Assembly (NCBI RefSeq): GCF_000276665.1
Contig: NW_004955438.1
Location: forward strand, 16,672,777-16,736,776
Source: Chinchilla lanigera
Lineage: Eukaryota > Chordata > Mammalia > Rodentia > Chinchillidae
Direction: 5' to 3'
DNA: 64,000 nt
Below, piece by piece: positions 10,745 to 21,271 of the stretch; the stretch's first letter is position 1; each line of letters begins with the position of its first letter. The notes below the pieces were generated by a model. The model was not told the DNA's origin, searched no databases, and saw only the letters and a list, made by a program, of their open reading frames with translations. Position numbers and translations under genes: made by a program.

Positions 10745-11265
10745 AAATCACATTTCTCAGCTGCCTCTCGGAAGGGAGGAATTCTGGGAAATAACATAAA
10801 GGAGCCACAGAAGGGTTATACATATCAGCTAATTCAATCTGCCAAAGGGGGCAGTGGTGCTAGAGACAAGCCTCTGAATCAAAAAGTGTCTAATTCTTAA
10901 CAACGAAGCAGTATTGTCCTGGGTTCCACGCACGCTCAGCTACAGCCGGACCGTCCACGATGCCACTGGGCAGAATTCCCAGAGACTCAGCCATATTTAG
11001 GGTAAGACTCACCCCGGATGTTCAATTTGTAGATAGATATCTTATAAAGTGAGAGGGCAGGTCCGGGACCATTTACTGAAGCAATGCTGAACTAGCAAGA
11101 AATGGAAAGGAAAAGAAAGAAAAAGAACCTTAGCAAGACTCATTAAGAAATGGAGAAATAAACTAAAATCTATCTCTGATGTAGCATCTATGTAGCACTC
11201 TGAAAATGAGTCATACTTACCTACTGATGTATACAAACGCAAGACATCAGAGAAAATTGCATGTA
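10745..11265. other. No gene recognised
   Basis: Unique or highly diverged sequence. A purine-rich patch lies at about 11100-11130. Confidence 0.4.
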
Positions 11266-11266
11266 T

Positions 11267-11745
11267 TTTTTAAATTAAGGTACGATACCCAGAGTAAAAT
11301 TGGCCCTTTGGAGTGTCCGGTTCTAAGTTTTGACAAGCACAAGCAGTTGTGTAGCTCCCACCTCCACCTCACCAGGATTTAAGAGAATTCTGTCATCCTC
11401 CAAATGACCCGTGTGCCTTGTAATCCACCCTCTCCTCAGCCACATGCTGCCACAGACTTGTAGCCTGTGCCTGTGATTTTTGTCTTTGCAAGAAGAGCAT
11501 AGACACGGAACTGCGCGGGGCACAGCCTCTTGCCTGGCAGCTTTCGCTCAGTGGAATGCATCTGAGATGCGACCTGGTGATGTGTTTCTGTACTTCTTTC
11601 TTTCCTTTGCTGCTGAGGCTCATCTCCTGTATGAATGCGCCAGGCTTTTCTTTTTAACCTATTCCTCACCTGAGCAACTAGAAATTTTTTCTCTCCTTCC
11701 TCCGTTCCTGCTCCCCATCCCCCTTAGCTGTACAAATAAGGTATT
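11267..11745 (-). mobile_element. L1 3' UTR remnant (antisense)
   Basis: A T-rich start followed by AAATTAAGGTACGATACCC is the reverse complement of an L1 3' end. The following text follows the usual antisense L1 order (CACCTCACCAGGATTTAAG, then a decayed CGCTCAGTGGAATGCATC block). Confidence 0.6.
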
Positions 11746-12051
11746 ATAATAGTTTCTTAAAATTGAGGTATAAATCCACTACTTTAAAATTCACCCTTTT
11801 AAAGTATATCATGCTGCAGTTTTTAATACAGTATATTTCACAGAATTGCACAGACATTACCACCCGTTCTAGCACATGCTTATCACGTTGATAAGAAACC
11901 CCACGTCTATTAGCCAGATTCTAATAGACACATGCAGCTATTTACCCAGATTCTGGAATCTGCTATTCCAGATTTCTTCCTCCTTTCAGCCCAGGGCCTC
12001 CACCAATCTGTTTTCTGTCCTTATTGATTTTCCTATTCAGCGTGTATCATT
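11746..12051 (-). mobile_element. Second L1 3' UTR remnant (antisense)
   Basis: A second L1 3' end begins here: TTAAAATTGAGGTATAAATCC, CTTTAAAATTCACCC, ACAGAATTGCACAGACATTACC, then TTTTCCTATTCAGCG. Repetition of the 3'-terminal landmarks means a different L1 insertion from the one ending at 11745. It continues after 12511. Confidence 0.75.
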
Positions 12052-12511
12052 TAACAGAGAATAAAAATTTTAAAAAAACATTAAAAACAATGCAGAATTT
12101 CAAAACACGATGATAGGAAACCAACAATGGTTGTTATATTGCATATTGTTATCTTCAGAGTAATTGTTCAGATTACCACATGTGGGCATGCAAAACTGAT
12201 CAAACAATTAGGCATTAACTGTTCTTTCAATAAACCAATAGAAATTAGTAGTACAATTATCTCAGCTATCATATATATATTTTTTCCCTTCCTTCTTTCT
12301 TTCTTTTCTCATTTCCCTTATCCCAGTTGTTCTTTCCTTTACTCGAGGCTTTTAGAGATAAATAGATGCAACTAGAGACCATACTCATAAGTGAAATAAA
12401 TCAGACCCACATGTGTAAACATCGTATTGTCTCCCTAGTGTAAGAAACCGAAGGAGTAAATAAATCCAAAAGGTACAATAGATCTTGTGAAAGGGAAAGA
12501 AACTGCTCAAC
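12052..12511 (+). mobile_element. Short L1 3' fragment inserted in L1
   Basis: This interrupts the antisense L1. GTGTATCAT is repeated at both junctions (about 12041-12049 and 12511-12519), consistent with a TSD. Inside, GATGCAACTAGAGACCAT and AAGTGAAATAAATCAGACCC match a sense L1 3' end. An internal AT/CT-rich stretch lies near 12270-12320. Confidence 0.5.
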
Positions 12512-12559
12512 AGGGTGTATCATATAAACGGGCTAAGAAGTATGTGGCCTTTCTGTCTG

Positions 12560-12970
12560 ACTTGCTGGTGTTGTTGCAGGAAGTCTACAGCTGTCAGTGT
12601 TACAGGTCACCACAAGAGCTGCAATCTGAGACCAGGAACTGAACAGCACCCGAGGTTTGGAGGCAGGTGTACAGCTTTATTTCTGAAGGGACTGGCTCGA
12701 ATCGCTCACCAAAGAGCTAGGCCTCGCTCCCTCTGTGAGCAGGATTTTTATTGGGTTGACAAGTAAGTGGGAAGTACAAAATCAAGGCGCCCGCCGTTAG
12801 TTGACTGGACAGAAAGTTACACCGAGTTGCGCCTTCTGTTCATACGGGAGGGAAACAGGGACAAAAGGTTACATCATTCCGGGGAAACAGAAACTTAAGA
12901 GCCAGGGGTTTACTGAAGGGCGGAAAGAGGCTTACTGAAGGGCATGGGGCTCCTGTCTGGGAGCAAATTT
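12560..12970 (-). mobile_element. Solo LTR-like insertion (endogenous retrovirus)
   Basis: A non-L1 block separates adjoining parts of the antisense L1. Read on the minus strand it carries two AATAAA-type signals (about 12673-12680 and 12747-12754) followed by a GT-rich region, and an end resembling ...TGTAACA at 12598. This suggests an antisense solo LTR. No coding region is present, and the exact ends and TSD could not be fixed. Family unknown to me; it could be lineage-specific. Confidence 0.45.
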
Positions 12971-13596
12971 TTTTTCTGTTTTAGTGTGTTTAAAGTTCAT
13001 TGATATTTGTAGCCTGTATTCCCACACTATTTATTTTGACTGCTTTAGGTCACATCTGGACTCTTCCACTTGTAGTATCATCTCAGTGTTCAAAAGTTTC
13101 AGATTTTTGAACATTTCAGATTTTGAATTTTGGGGCTGGGGATGTGCAGCTCTTCATGAATTCCTCTGCATGAGTACACATTTTGTTTAACTATCCATCA
13201 ACTGATAAGTATTTGTGTTGTCTTCACTTTTTAGCTACTGTGAACAATTTTGTGTGAATTTGTATGTACATTTTATATATGAATATATGATTTCAAGTAT
13301 CTGAGTAGAATTGTTCATATGATCGTTTAATGTTTATATTTTGGAACTATCATGTTATTTTCCAACACGGCTCACCGTTTTATATTTCCCCCAACAATAT
13401 ATGAGAATTCCAGTTTCTCCACATCCTAACCAACAGTTGTTATCTGTTTTATTGAGTCTGGCTCTTTTAACAGATGTGAAATGTTGTCCCATCATGACTG
13501 ATATTTAATTAAGGGCTAACAGTGTTAATCATCTGATGTATGAATTTGTCTTTTGCATATTTTAATCAGAGAAATGTCTGTTCAAAATTTATGCCA
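12971..13596 (-). mobile_element. L1 remnant, continuation (antisense)
   Basis: AACTATCCATCAACTGATAAG, GCTACTGTGAACAATTTTG, CCAGTTTCTCCACATCC and GAGAAATGTCTGTTCAA are antisense L1 landmarks in the expected order after 12560. Confidence 0.8.
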
Positions 13597-13778
13597 TTTT
13601 TTTCCAGTACTGAGGAATAAATGCAGGGCCTTTCCACTGAGCTGCATCCCCTGCCCATTTTATGTTTTATTTTGAGACAAAGTCTTGCTAAGTTGCCCAG
13701 GCTTGATTTGAATTTGTGATCACCTTACCTCAGCCTCCCATAGTATTGGGATTATAGGCGTGTACCACCACACCTAGA
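13597..13778 (-). mobile_element. B1-dID dimeric SINE
   Basis: The antisense ID-related half (CAGTACTGAGGAATAAATGC, then CCACTGAGCTGCATCCCC) comes first. The antisense B1 half follows (TTTGAGACAAAGTCTTGC, then CAGCCTCCCATAGTATTGGG, then CGTGTACCACCACACC). This order defines a B1-dID dimer on the minus strand. It sits inside antisense L1. Confidence 0.85.
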
Positions 13779-14050
13779 TCATTTACTGATTTTTAAATTG
13801 GGGTGCTGGTCATTTTATTTTTGGATGACAAGTGTTCTTTATGCATTCCAGGTACAAGCTTCTTATCAGATCCATGACTTGCATGTATTCCATGGGTTTT
13901 AACGTTCTTAATATCATTAATATCATTTCTTAATATCATTTATAGCACAGTAGTTCTTAATTTTTATACTATTTTTCTTTGTTGCTAGTGCTTTTGTAAT
14001 CATATCTAAGAAGCTGTTGCCTAATTTAAGGTCATGAAGACTTCACTAAT
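13779..14050 (-). mobile_element. L1 remnant, continuation (antisense)
   Basis: CTTCTTATCAGATCCATGAC, TAATCATATCTAAGAAGC and TTTAAGGTCATGAAGAC are antisense L1 landmarks. A short ATATCATTAATATCATTTCTTAATATCATT duplication lies near 13910-13940. Confidence 0.75.
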
Positions 14051-14660
14051 TTGTTGGCATATTCATAGTATGCCTTTATAACTCTTATTTTCCAGCAATA
14101 ATGTTCCCTCTTCATTTCTGATTTTAGTACTTTGAATCTTCTTTCTTGGCTGATTTTGTTAATCTTTTTAAAGAATAAAAATAATTTTCCTCAATTTTTA
14201 AAAATATTCTTTATTTCATTGACTTCCATACTGATCTTTACTATTTCTTCCTCAGTCCTTTTGAGTCTGAAGGTGGAAGATTGGGTTACTGTTTTGGGGT
14301 TCTTTCTTTCTTATTGGGCGTGTCAGAGCTATAAATTTCCTTCTTTACACTGTTTTATCTGCATTTTACAAATTTTAGTATGTTGTGTTTTCATTCCTCT
14401 CAAAATATCCCCTAGTTCTCTTTGCCATTTCTTCTGTTACTCACTAATTATCTAAAGATGTAGTATTTCACATTCCAGTATTTGTGAATTTCCCAAATTT
14501 CTTCCCTCTACTGATTTTTTTATTTCATTCCATTGCAACTAGAGGAAGTAACTATATGATTTCAATTCTGTTTAATTTGTTAAACTTCTTCGATAGCCTA
14601 ACTTGTGATCTGTCCTGGAGAATGTTCCAGGTACCCTTGAGATAATTTGCTCTGTGGGGT
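14051..14660 (-). mobile_element. L1 ORF2-region remnant (antisense)
   Basis: TTTGTTGGCATATTCATAGT, CTATAAATTTCCTTCTTTAC, TTGTGAATTTCCCAAATTTC and GTCCTGGAGAATGTTCC are antisense landmarks of L1 ORF2 between the endonuclease and reverse-transcriptase domains. Part of ORF2 expected between this block and the preceding one is missing, so a deletion or a second element is implied. All frames are closed by stops. Confidence 0.75.
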
Positions 14661-14879
14661 GGAGGGTTCTACGGACATTTGTCTTCCTCAGTGACAGACA
14701 TAGTTGCCATACGGTGTCATTCAGGCCTTCTTGTTCCTAGTTCATCTTCTCTGCAGATGCTCTGTTTGTGTAAGTGGGGTGGAAATTTATTATGTAAGGC
14801 CCTCACTTCACCATCCCTGGTGATATCATTCACATACAGTTTCTGTGTGAATGTAATTTCCATTTTAATAAGTACCTTG

Positions 14880-15670
14880 GAGAAGGATGGCTATCTTGTA
14901 CATAAGAACATGTTTAACTTTATGAGAAAATACCAAACTATCACCTAGCTGAAACATTTTTCATTCCCCAAAGCAAGGCAAGACAGTTCCCCTTGCTTCA
15001 TATCTTTGCCCAAGCTTGCCGTTTATTGTTAGGTTTGCTTTTCTAAAAAGTCATTGCAAGAGTATGGGGTTTCATCTCACGTTAGTTCAGATGTTCCCTT
15101 CTCTGCTGATAAAGATGTTGAGCATCCTTCTATGTGCTTATTTTCCATTTGCATATCTTTTCTGTGTTTAAATCATTTTGTCTCTCTTTAAATTGTTTTA
15201 TTTGTTGAGTTTGAACATTCTTTGTGTGTTGGAAAGAAGTCTTTTCTCTGACATGTGATATGCAAACATTTTTTTCCCAGTCTTCTCATCGCGTGACAGT
15301 ATCTTTCAAAGAGAAGAAGTTTTTACTTCGATGAGGCCCTATTTGTCGTACTATCTTTCATGGATCACACATTTGATGTATCTAAGAAATCTTCTCCTAA
15401 TCTAAGCTAATAAAGAGTTTCTCCCATTTTTCCTTGAAGAATTGTGATTTTAAGTTTTACATTTAAGCCTATGATCTATTTTGAATTTTCTGTATTTTGT
15501 GTGAGGTATGGTTTGACGTCCATTTATTTACATAGGGATATCCAATTGTTCAAGTTCATTTCTCTATTAAATTGCCTGTGCAATTTCATCAAAAATCAAA
15601 TGACTGTATACACATTGGTGTATTGCAGATGTTCTAGTCTTCCCCATCAATCTGTATGTGGATGCTTTCT
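14880..15670 (-). mobile_element. Another L1 remnant (antisense)
   Basis: The antisense L1 series restarts from the 3' side: GATGTTGAGCATCCTTCTATG, TTTGTTGAGTTTGAACATTC, AAGAAGTTTTTACTTCGATG, then GATCTATTTTGAATTTTCTG. This must be a different insertion from the one ending at 14660. Confidence 0.8.
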
Positions 15671-15954
15671 TTTTTATTAAGGCAATCTTTTGCAGTACAT
15701 ACTGACTACGTTTATCAAGGGGAGTTTGTTCATGTACATAACAGACTGTAAATCTTTCTTTGTCCTTTACCCGCATCTTCCCCTGACCCTTCCAACTCTT
15801 AATTCCCTTCCCCTCTGAAAAAGCTCTATTTCCATTTTTTTCAGTTCTTTAATAGCAAACTGTACAAGCTTTATACTCTTTGAAAATTTAATAATGTGAG
15901 TCTTTCATATTTTCTCTTTTCTTTCAATTTGTTTTGCCATTCTAGTTATTTCTG

Positions 15955-16038
15955 TCTTTTTTTTTCATGTTGCATATGGAACGCAGGTCTTTATACATGA
16001 CAAGCATGTGTTCTACTGCTGAGCTACACCTCCAGCTC
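15955..16038 (-). mobile_element. ID-like SINE (antisense)
   Basis: A T-run then GGAACGCAGGTCTTTATAC, ACAAGCATGTGTTCTACTGC, then GAGCTACACCTCCAGCTCC. Diverged tRNA-type SINE inside antisense L1. Confidence 0.65.
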
Positions 16039-16226
16039 CTGTTCTATTTTAATTTTGTATATTTTAGAATCACCTTGTTAATTTCTACAAAAAATAAAAA
16101 TTCTACTGAACATTTGATTAGAATTCTACTAAATCTACAAATGTTTGATGAGAATCAGTATTTCAATAATATTAAGTCGTCTAATCCATGAACAGGGTAT
16201 ATATTTTCATTTATTTAAATTTTATT
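16039..16226 (-). mobile_element. L1 remnant, continuation (antisense)
   Basis: AGAATCACCTTGTTAATTTC and TCAATAATATTAAGTCGTC, then AATCCATGAACAGGG, follow the order expected after 15670. Confidence 0.75.
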
Positions 16227-16386
16227 AGCCAGGCATGGTGGCGCACGCCTGTAACCTCAGCATCCGGGGGCTGAGGCAGGAGAATCTTTGCGAGTTTGAG
16301 ACCAGCCTGGGCTACAAAGTGAGCTCAACACCAGCTTGAACTGCATAGTGAGACTCTGTCTCAAAAAAACAAAAACAATAAATAAA
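16227..16386 (+). mobile_element. B1 SINE (full-length monomer)
   Basis: Complete B1: AGCCAGGCATGGTGGCGCAC start, GGGGCTGAGGCAGGAG, GAGTTTGAGACCAGCCTGG, TGTCTCAAAAAAAC end. AT-rich copies of the target (ATTTTATT-like) flank it. It lies within antisense L1. Confidence 0.95.
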
Positions 16387-16529
16387 TTCTATTTTATTGT
16401 TTTCATTACGGGTGTGTGATGTGGCCGTAAGTGGGGCTTTGGCTGTGGGAAATTTCATTAACTGTGTGTAATTGTCAACATATACATCTCGCACATATTT
16501 TGTGAGATTTTTATCTATTTTATACTTTT

Positions 16530-16607
16530 AGGGGAGTACCAGGAATCAAACTCAGGACCTGAAGCTTGCCAGATAGGCACTGTGCCACTGAGCTATATTC
16601 CCAGCCT
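16530..16607 (-). mobile_element. ID SINE (antisense)
   Basis: GGAGTACCAGGAATCAAACTC, GAAGCTTGCCAGATAGGC, CACTGAGCTATATTCCCAGC is the reverse complement of an ID element. No clear TSD. Confidence 0.85.
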
Positions 16608-17480
16608 CCATTTTATTCTTTTGATGCTACTTTAAAAGTGCTGTTTTTTTTTTTATTCTAAGTTCCATTTGTTCATTTGTAGTATAGAGACATGTGATTA
16701 AGTTTTGTGTGTTGGCCTTTACTCCTATGGCCGTGTAAAAGCGACTATTTCTGATAGCTTTAAAAAGGATTCTTGGGCTTTTCTATATAGAAATTCACAC
16801 TGTCCGCAAACACAGACCTTTTTCTTATTATGCCTTTTCTTTTCTTTATTAAATTAGCTGAGATACCCAGTATCATGTTGAGTAAGAATGGGGAGAGGGA
16901 ACATCCTGGCCTTGTTCCTTCTCTGTGGGGAAAAGAATTCATCCTTCCATCATTAAGTTTGATGTTAACTGCAACCTTCATTTTTGGCAGGTATTTTTCC
17001 TTGTGTTAAGAAAGTACCTTTCCATGTACTATCATGAAGGGATGTCGAATTTAATTGAGTAATTGTCCTGCATGCATTCAGATAATGCTTTTTTTCATTT
17101 TTAGTCTACTTGATTAATTGCACTGATTGATTTTTAGTATTGAAATGACCTAAATTTCTGCAGCAAACTCCACCTAATGCTAACGTATTATCTCTCTGTA
17201 TGTATATGCAGTATATAGTACAATTTGCTAGTATTTTGCTGACAAATTCTATGGTTTTGTCTGTGCATAAAATTCATCTCTAGTTTCTTTCAACGTCTTT
17301 GAAATGGCAGCTGGGTGGATTTGATATGCAGGTGGTGCTGACCTCACGAAAGGAAGTGAGAAGATTTTGCTCCTGTTCTGTTTCTTGGAAAAGCCTGTAT
17401 ATAACTGATAGAATTTCTTCCTTGAATGTTTAGGAGAATTCACCAATGAAGTAATGTTTAGCATCAAAGCTGATTTTATA
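16608..17480 (-). pseudogene. L1 ORF2 reverse-transcriptase remnant
   Basis: The minus strand at 16760-16981 reads as a recognisable L1 ORF2 palm-domain segment. It has NIKLND near the start, GTRPGCSLSPFLLNMILG (the conserved GTRQGCPLSP-type block), then FADSVNFYIE where active L1 has an F/Y-A-D-D box. The second catalytic aspartate is replaced by serine, and stops surround the segment. A second minus-strand open segment at 17249-17467 is the upstream part (FYQLYTGFSKK...), in a different frame. The element is 5' truncated near 17480. This is a dead LINE-1, not a host gene. Confidence 0.88.
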
Positions 17481-18410
17481 ATGTTTTTAAAATCAATGTC
17501 TGCTGTACCTTCATCTTCAGCTTTTCCTTTGCATCATACCAGGAGGGGAGAGGGGATGGGAGGGACCTCTCTCCCCGCCCTGCCTCTGTCCCTTCTGTAG
17601 ACTGCTGTTCCCTGTTGTTAGTGGACACTGTCGTAGCCTGTTGGAGGGATGCATTTGCAATTGAAAAATGAAAATGCAGGTCCCCCTGCTCAAAAAGTAT
17701 TTTTAAAAAGTTCAGGATGGCAGCAGCAGAACATTACCCCAAGTGCAGGACCCTTCCGAGCTGGGCCCGGGGCATTCCCATGGAATCATCGCTTCCGGGG
17801 GGGCTGGGCAGAACTTGGTCTCTTGAGTCTCAGTGGAAGCTGGAGCCCAGTCCCTGGTGTCAGAGATGGGCCCTCTCGGGATGCTGCCTGCCTCCCACTG
17901 TAGATCTCGGTCAAGGGACAGTGTTCTCACACCTTCCCCAAGGGCAGGGGAGGTATTTTCTGCCCTCTCCCCCTAGCTAGAATGGTTTTTACGGGTCGCA
18001 AGGTGACAGGTAATTGCCCTACCACAGTGGCCTAAGGCATTTATTCTTTAGGAGATACAGAGGACAGGGTCTGAGCGGTGTTTCTTCCTTTCTCAAATCA
18101 CTTTTGTGCACCCCTTCTCGATCCTTCTCTCCAAGGGAATGCGCTGGAGCACATCTGGCTAGCAGGAGCAGATCCCTTTGTGTCTTTGACTCCCAGCAAA
18201 TCTGCCTCTGCTGGCCTGCCTCTATTTGTCTGTAGAAATTAGCTGACTTTTTCTTACTGGGATCTGGGGACATTTATGGGCACTTTCTGTCTCTTCTTGA
18301 GGCCATTGTCTTTCCTTGGAGTTCAGGTCGGTTGTCCTGGCTTCTTAGCTTTCTTAAGGGCTCAAAAAAAGTTGTTTGGGCTATAGTTTGGGCTAAAGGT
18401 GAAAACACTA
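17481..18410. other. Unique sequence; possible unnamed dispersed repeat
   Basis: The stretch 17640-17810 (GAAAAATGAAAATGCAGG, then CAGCAGCAGAACATTACC) resembles a mammalian dispersed sequence I have met but cannot name. No gene is recognised in the remainder. Confidence 0.3.
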
Positions 18411-18412
18411 CT

Positions 18413-18527
18413 CTCCATTTTTGTATCTCAGGGTGGAAACCAAAAGTCTATAAATGTCTGCACAGTTTTTATACTGGTAAGTTGTGGTATAATAGACCAT
18501 ATCCTGCTGCAATAGAATGGTTACCAC
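18413..18527. repeat. Copy 1 of a ~115-bp direct repeat
   Basis: CTCCATTTTTGTATCTCAGG through CAATAGAATGGTTACCA recurs at 19382-19494 with roughly 90% identity, 970 bp away and in the same orientation. Parts resemble an L1 3' UTR motif but the family is uncertain. Confidence 0.85.
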
Positions 18528-18539
18528 AGGTTCCTTCTG

Positions 18540-19380
18540 TTTCATCTATTCATACCTAGTTCATCCACCCTAGTGGGATATTTTGCAACAAATAATATGC
18601 TTCTTTGAATTTCAAACAAAATGTCACTTTATGATATGCTTTAAGTCAGCAAGTATATCACAGCAGTGAGATAGTTCAGTGTGACCTCTGTTGGTTTAAA
18701 TAAATGGCTGTATATTTGTAGTTGCTTGGACCAGACCGGGAAAGGACACACTGCGGTGACTTGAGCCTTTGATATGCTGGAGGTGTTGGCTGGGAGTCAC
18801 AGCGACATGTTTTTCTCTAATGTCTGTTAGCGGCAAGACTGTATTCTTGCATTTGTGTAATTTGGAAGGTGTGAAAATAGGATGGATGTAAATGAAACAG
18901 TGGGCTCTGAGATCTGATGAGTTCACATCCCAGATTTTTGCTGGCCAGGTGTGTGATGTTGGACAAGTCACAGCACAGTGGGGCTGAGGATGGGGGTCAA
19001 AGGAAGGGAGAGGGAGGGGAAGCAGGTAAGAAGTTCCTACAAGGTGAACTGCACCAGAGGATGAACTCTCTCATCTGCGTAAGCTAACATATTTCCTTGT
19101 GTCTCCATCCTGTGTAGGAGCAAGCACCAACCTGAGAGTAACCCTCCGCCTTGATTATGATAGGCCTCTCCTGCCCCCGTGTGGTGTATTCACGTTATTG
19201 CTAGCACTTTTCATTCCTGGGCAGGTAACGTGAATACTTACTTTCCCCTTCAATTGAAATTCATCTCTTTTATTTCTTGGTCCCCAAAATCTGATCCTGT
19301 AGGATCTTATTTAAGGTCAGGTGCTTGTAATATCACTGTTTCCCTCACTGGTTTGTAAACTTCTAGACTGGTTTGTAAAC
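18540..19380. other. Unique sequence with one MIR
   Basis: Apart from the MIR at 18893-18980 I recognise nothing. A short tandem ACTGGTTTGTAAACT duplication lies at about 19348-19383. Confidence 0.4.
18893..18980 (+). mobile_element. MIR fragment
   Basis: AACAGTGGGCTCTGAGATCTG, TTCACATCCCAGATTTTTGC, then GTGTGATGTTGGACAAGTCAC, the sense MIR core. Confidence 0.65.
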
Positions 19381-19381
19381 T

Positions 19382-19494
19382 CTCCATTTTTGTGTCTCAG
19401 GGTGGAAACCAAAAGTCTATAAATGTCTGGACAGTTTTATACCGGTAAATTGTGGTATAGTAGACCGTATTCTGCTGCAATAGAATGGTTACCA
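19382..19494. repeat. Copy 2 of the ~115-bp direct repeat
   Basis: Near-copy of 18413-18527 with about ten substitutions or small indels, including a shorter T run. Same orientation as copy 1. Confidence 0.85.
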
Positions 19495-19499
19495 TTCTA

Positions 19500-20584
19500 C
19501 TGCATAGGTCAGGTGCCTATCCTGTGAAAAGATTTTGCAAACTATAAAGTGCTTTCTAGATCTTTCATTTGTTCATTCACAGACTGTGTTATACCTTCCA
19601 GCCGTGCTCTGTACAACTTGAAGGACACAACTCACACCTTGTGGCCTTATAAGTAGTGGGAGAGAACAGTTATCAAAAACTGCAGGGAGTTTGTGTCTGG
19701 TGTTGGAGAAGAAGACAGACACCATTGCTGGGGACAGAGGGCAGGCCCACAGTTGACGCAGAAACCGGACATGTCAACAGCAGTCCCCTGTGCAGAGAAG
19801 GCAAGACAGAGGGACCCTGTTCAGCTAACACAAAGGGGCAGAGCAGGAGACTCCTTCTGGACCACCTTCCAGGCCTGTCAGGCATAGTGGATGTGGCTGC
19901 AGAGGAGTCTACAACAGGCTGAGCATGAAGGTGAGGGCTTTGAATGCCGCGCTAGGAGGAAGGACACAAGCCACTCAAGCAGCAGGTACATATTCAGCAG
20001 GAACTTGTGGAATTGAATTAAACAAGAAGCTTCACTGCCTTCATCTGGAATTGTCTGTTGTCTTTTACTTAGAAAAAAGTGATAACCAAAGTTCCAGTTT
20101 TGCCGCATCTACCTTAACAGTAACATTTCTCCAAGTGCTTCAAAATTTCTATTTAATATAAAGAAAAATTTCGTGTCTTCACAGTGTGATGACTTTTTCT
20201 TAGAAGTTAATCCTTCAAACTTGACATTCTGAGGCTTGCACACGTAAAGCTTTGCAGATACAGAAAGTTCAGTGGTCATAACTGGATAGCTGAACATCTA
20301 CACGTGGAACTAATTGCTTTTTTGCTAAAAGATAAATTTTTCTCAAAAACCTTGACTATTAAGCCATCAATTGGCAGGCAGCATTCATCAAAGATGTTAA
20401 CATCATGCTTGTAAGAAAAAGGAAGAAGTTGAAATATAGATTTCAAAATGAAATATAACTGGAGTGGAGGGTGAAATAAATTAAGATGGAAAGTTTTTAA
20501 ATTCTTAAGAATATCTATAAGGCTTTTGGAGTATGGAAGTCCAAGCTTCCACCTTATAATTTACTCCCAGATTACCTGCATGGA
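19500..20584. other. Unidentified; possible decayed pseudogene on minus strand
   Basis: Minus-strand frames at 20109-20420 read as fairly rich coding-like segments (e.g. VNIFDECCLPIDG, then AKLYVCKPQNVKFEG) in shifting frames. I do not recognise the protein. It may be a processed pseudogene or simply low-stop sequence. Confidence 0.25.
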
Positions 20585-20811
20585 TTGGTTGTGTACATGT
20601 CCATTTTCTGTTGCCAGTAGCACAGTGTCACAGATCGGTAAGCTACAAAGAACACGGGTTTATTTCGGCACGTGGTTCTGATCCGAGGCTGAGGGGCCAC
20701 ATCTGGATATGGTCTTGTTGGCAGAGTACCGAGGTTGTGCAGGGCATCACCTGGCCGGGGAGCGAATGCACATGCGTCTGCAGCTCTTCTCATCTTTCTC
20801 CTTCTTCACTG
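20585..20811 (-). mobile_element. Antisense MaLR-type LTR, first half
   Basis: CCATTTTCTGTTGCCAGTAG, AAAGAACACGGGTTTATTTC, GGCTGAGGGGCCACATCTGG, GCAGGGCATCACCTGGC is the reverse complement of a MaLR LTR. It stops where a sense MaLR provirus begins and resumes at 24394. Confidence 0.75.
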
Positions 20812-21271
20812 TGTTACAGTTTGGATTTGCAGTGTCCTACAAAGGCTTGGTTCCCTTCTTTTTTTTTTTTAATTTTTATTTATTTATTTATTTTTTCCAG
20901 TTCCAGGAATCGAACTCATGAAGTTGCACTTGGCAGGCAGGCGCTGTGCCGCTGAGCTAAATCCCCAGCCCTTGGTTCCCTTCTGATTGTTCTATTGGCA
21001 GGTGATGAGGTGGCTCTAAGAGGTGGCTGATTGGAAAAGGAGAGTCACCAGTTTTACCCTTGAGGGTATATTTTGTCCCTCAACCTTTCCCCTCTTTCTG
21101 TCTCCTTCTGTTCTCTGTGAGGTGAGCAGCTTTGTTCGACCACACCCTTCTGGGCCCAAAAACAGTGGGGCCGACTAAGGACTAAAAGTTTGGAAGCCAC
21201 GAACCAACTACATCTTTCCATCTTTAAATCTCCCCCCAGGTATTCTGTCACAGTGACAGACCTCTAACACA
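20812..21271 (+). mobile_element. 5' LTR of a MaLR provirus (ID inserted)
   Basis: Starts TGTTACAGTTTGGATTTGC and ends CCCCCAGGTATTCTGTCACAG...CTAACACA. It contains the GAGGTGAGCAGCTTTGTTCG and GGGCCCAAAAACAGTGGGGCC blocks. An ID SINE (20860-20970) interrupts it. Mature LTR length without the ID is about 335 bp. Confidence 0.88.
20860..20970 (-). mobile_element. ID SINE with 14-bp TSD
   Basis: Antisense ID flanked by perfect CTTGGTTCCCTTCT copies at 20846-20859 and 20971-20984. The T-rich side at 20860-20895 is its 3' tail. It is inserted in the 5' LTR. Confidence 0.97.
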
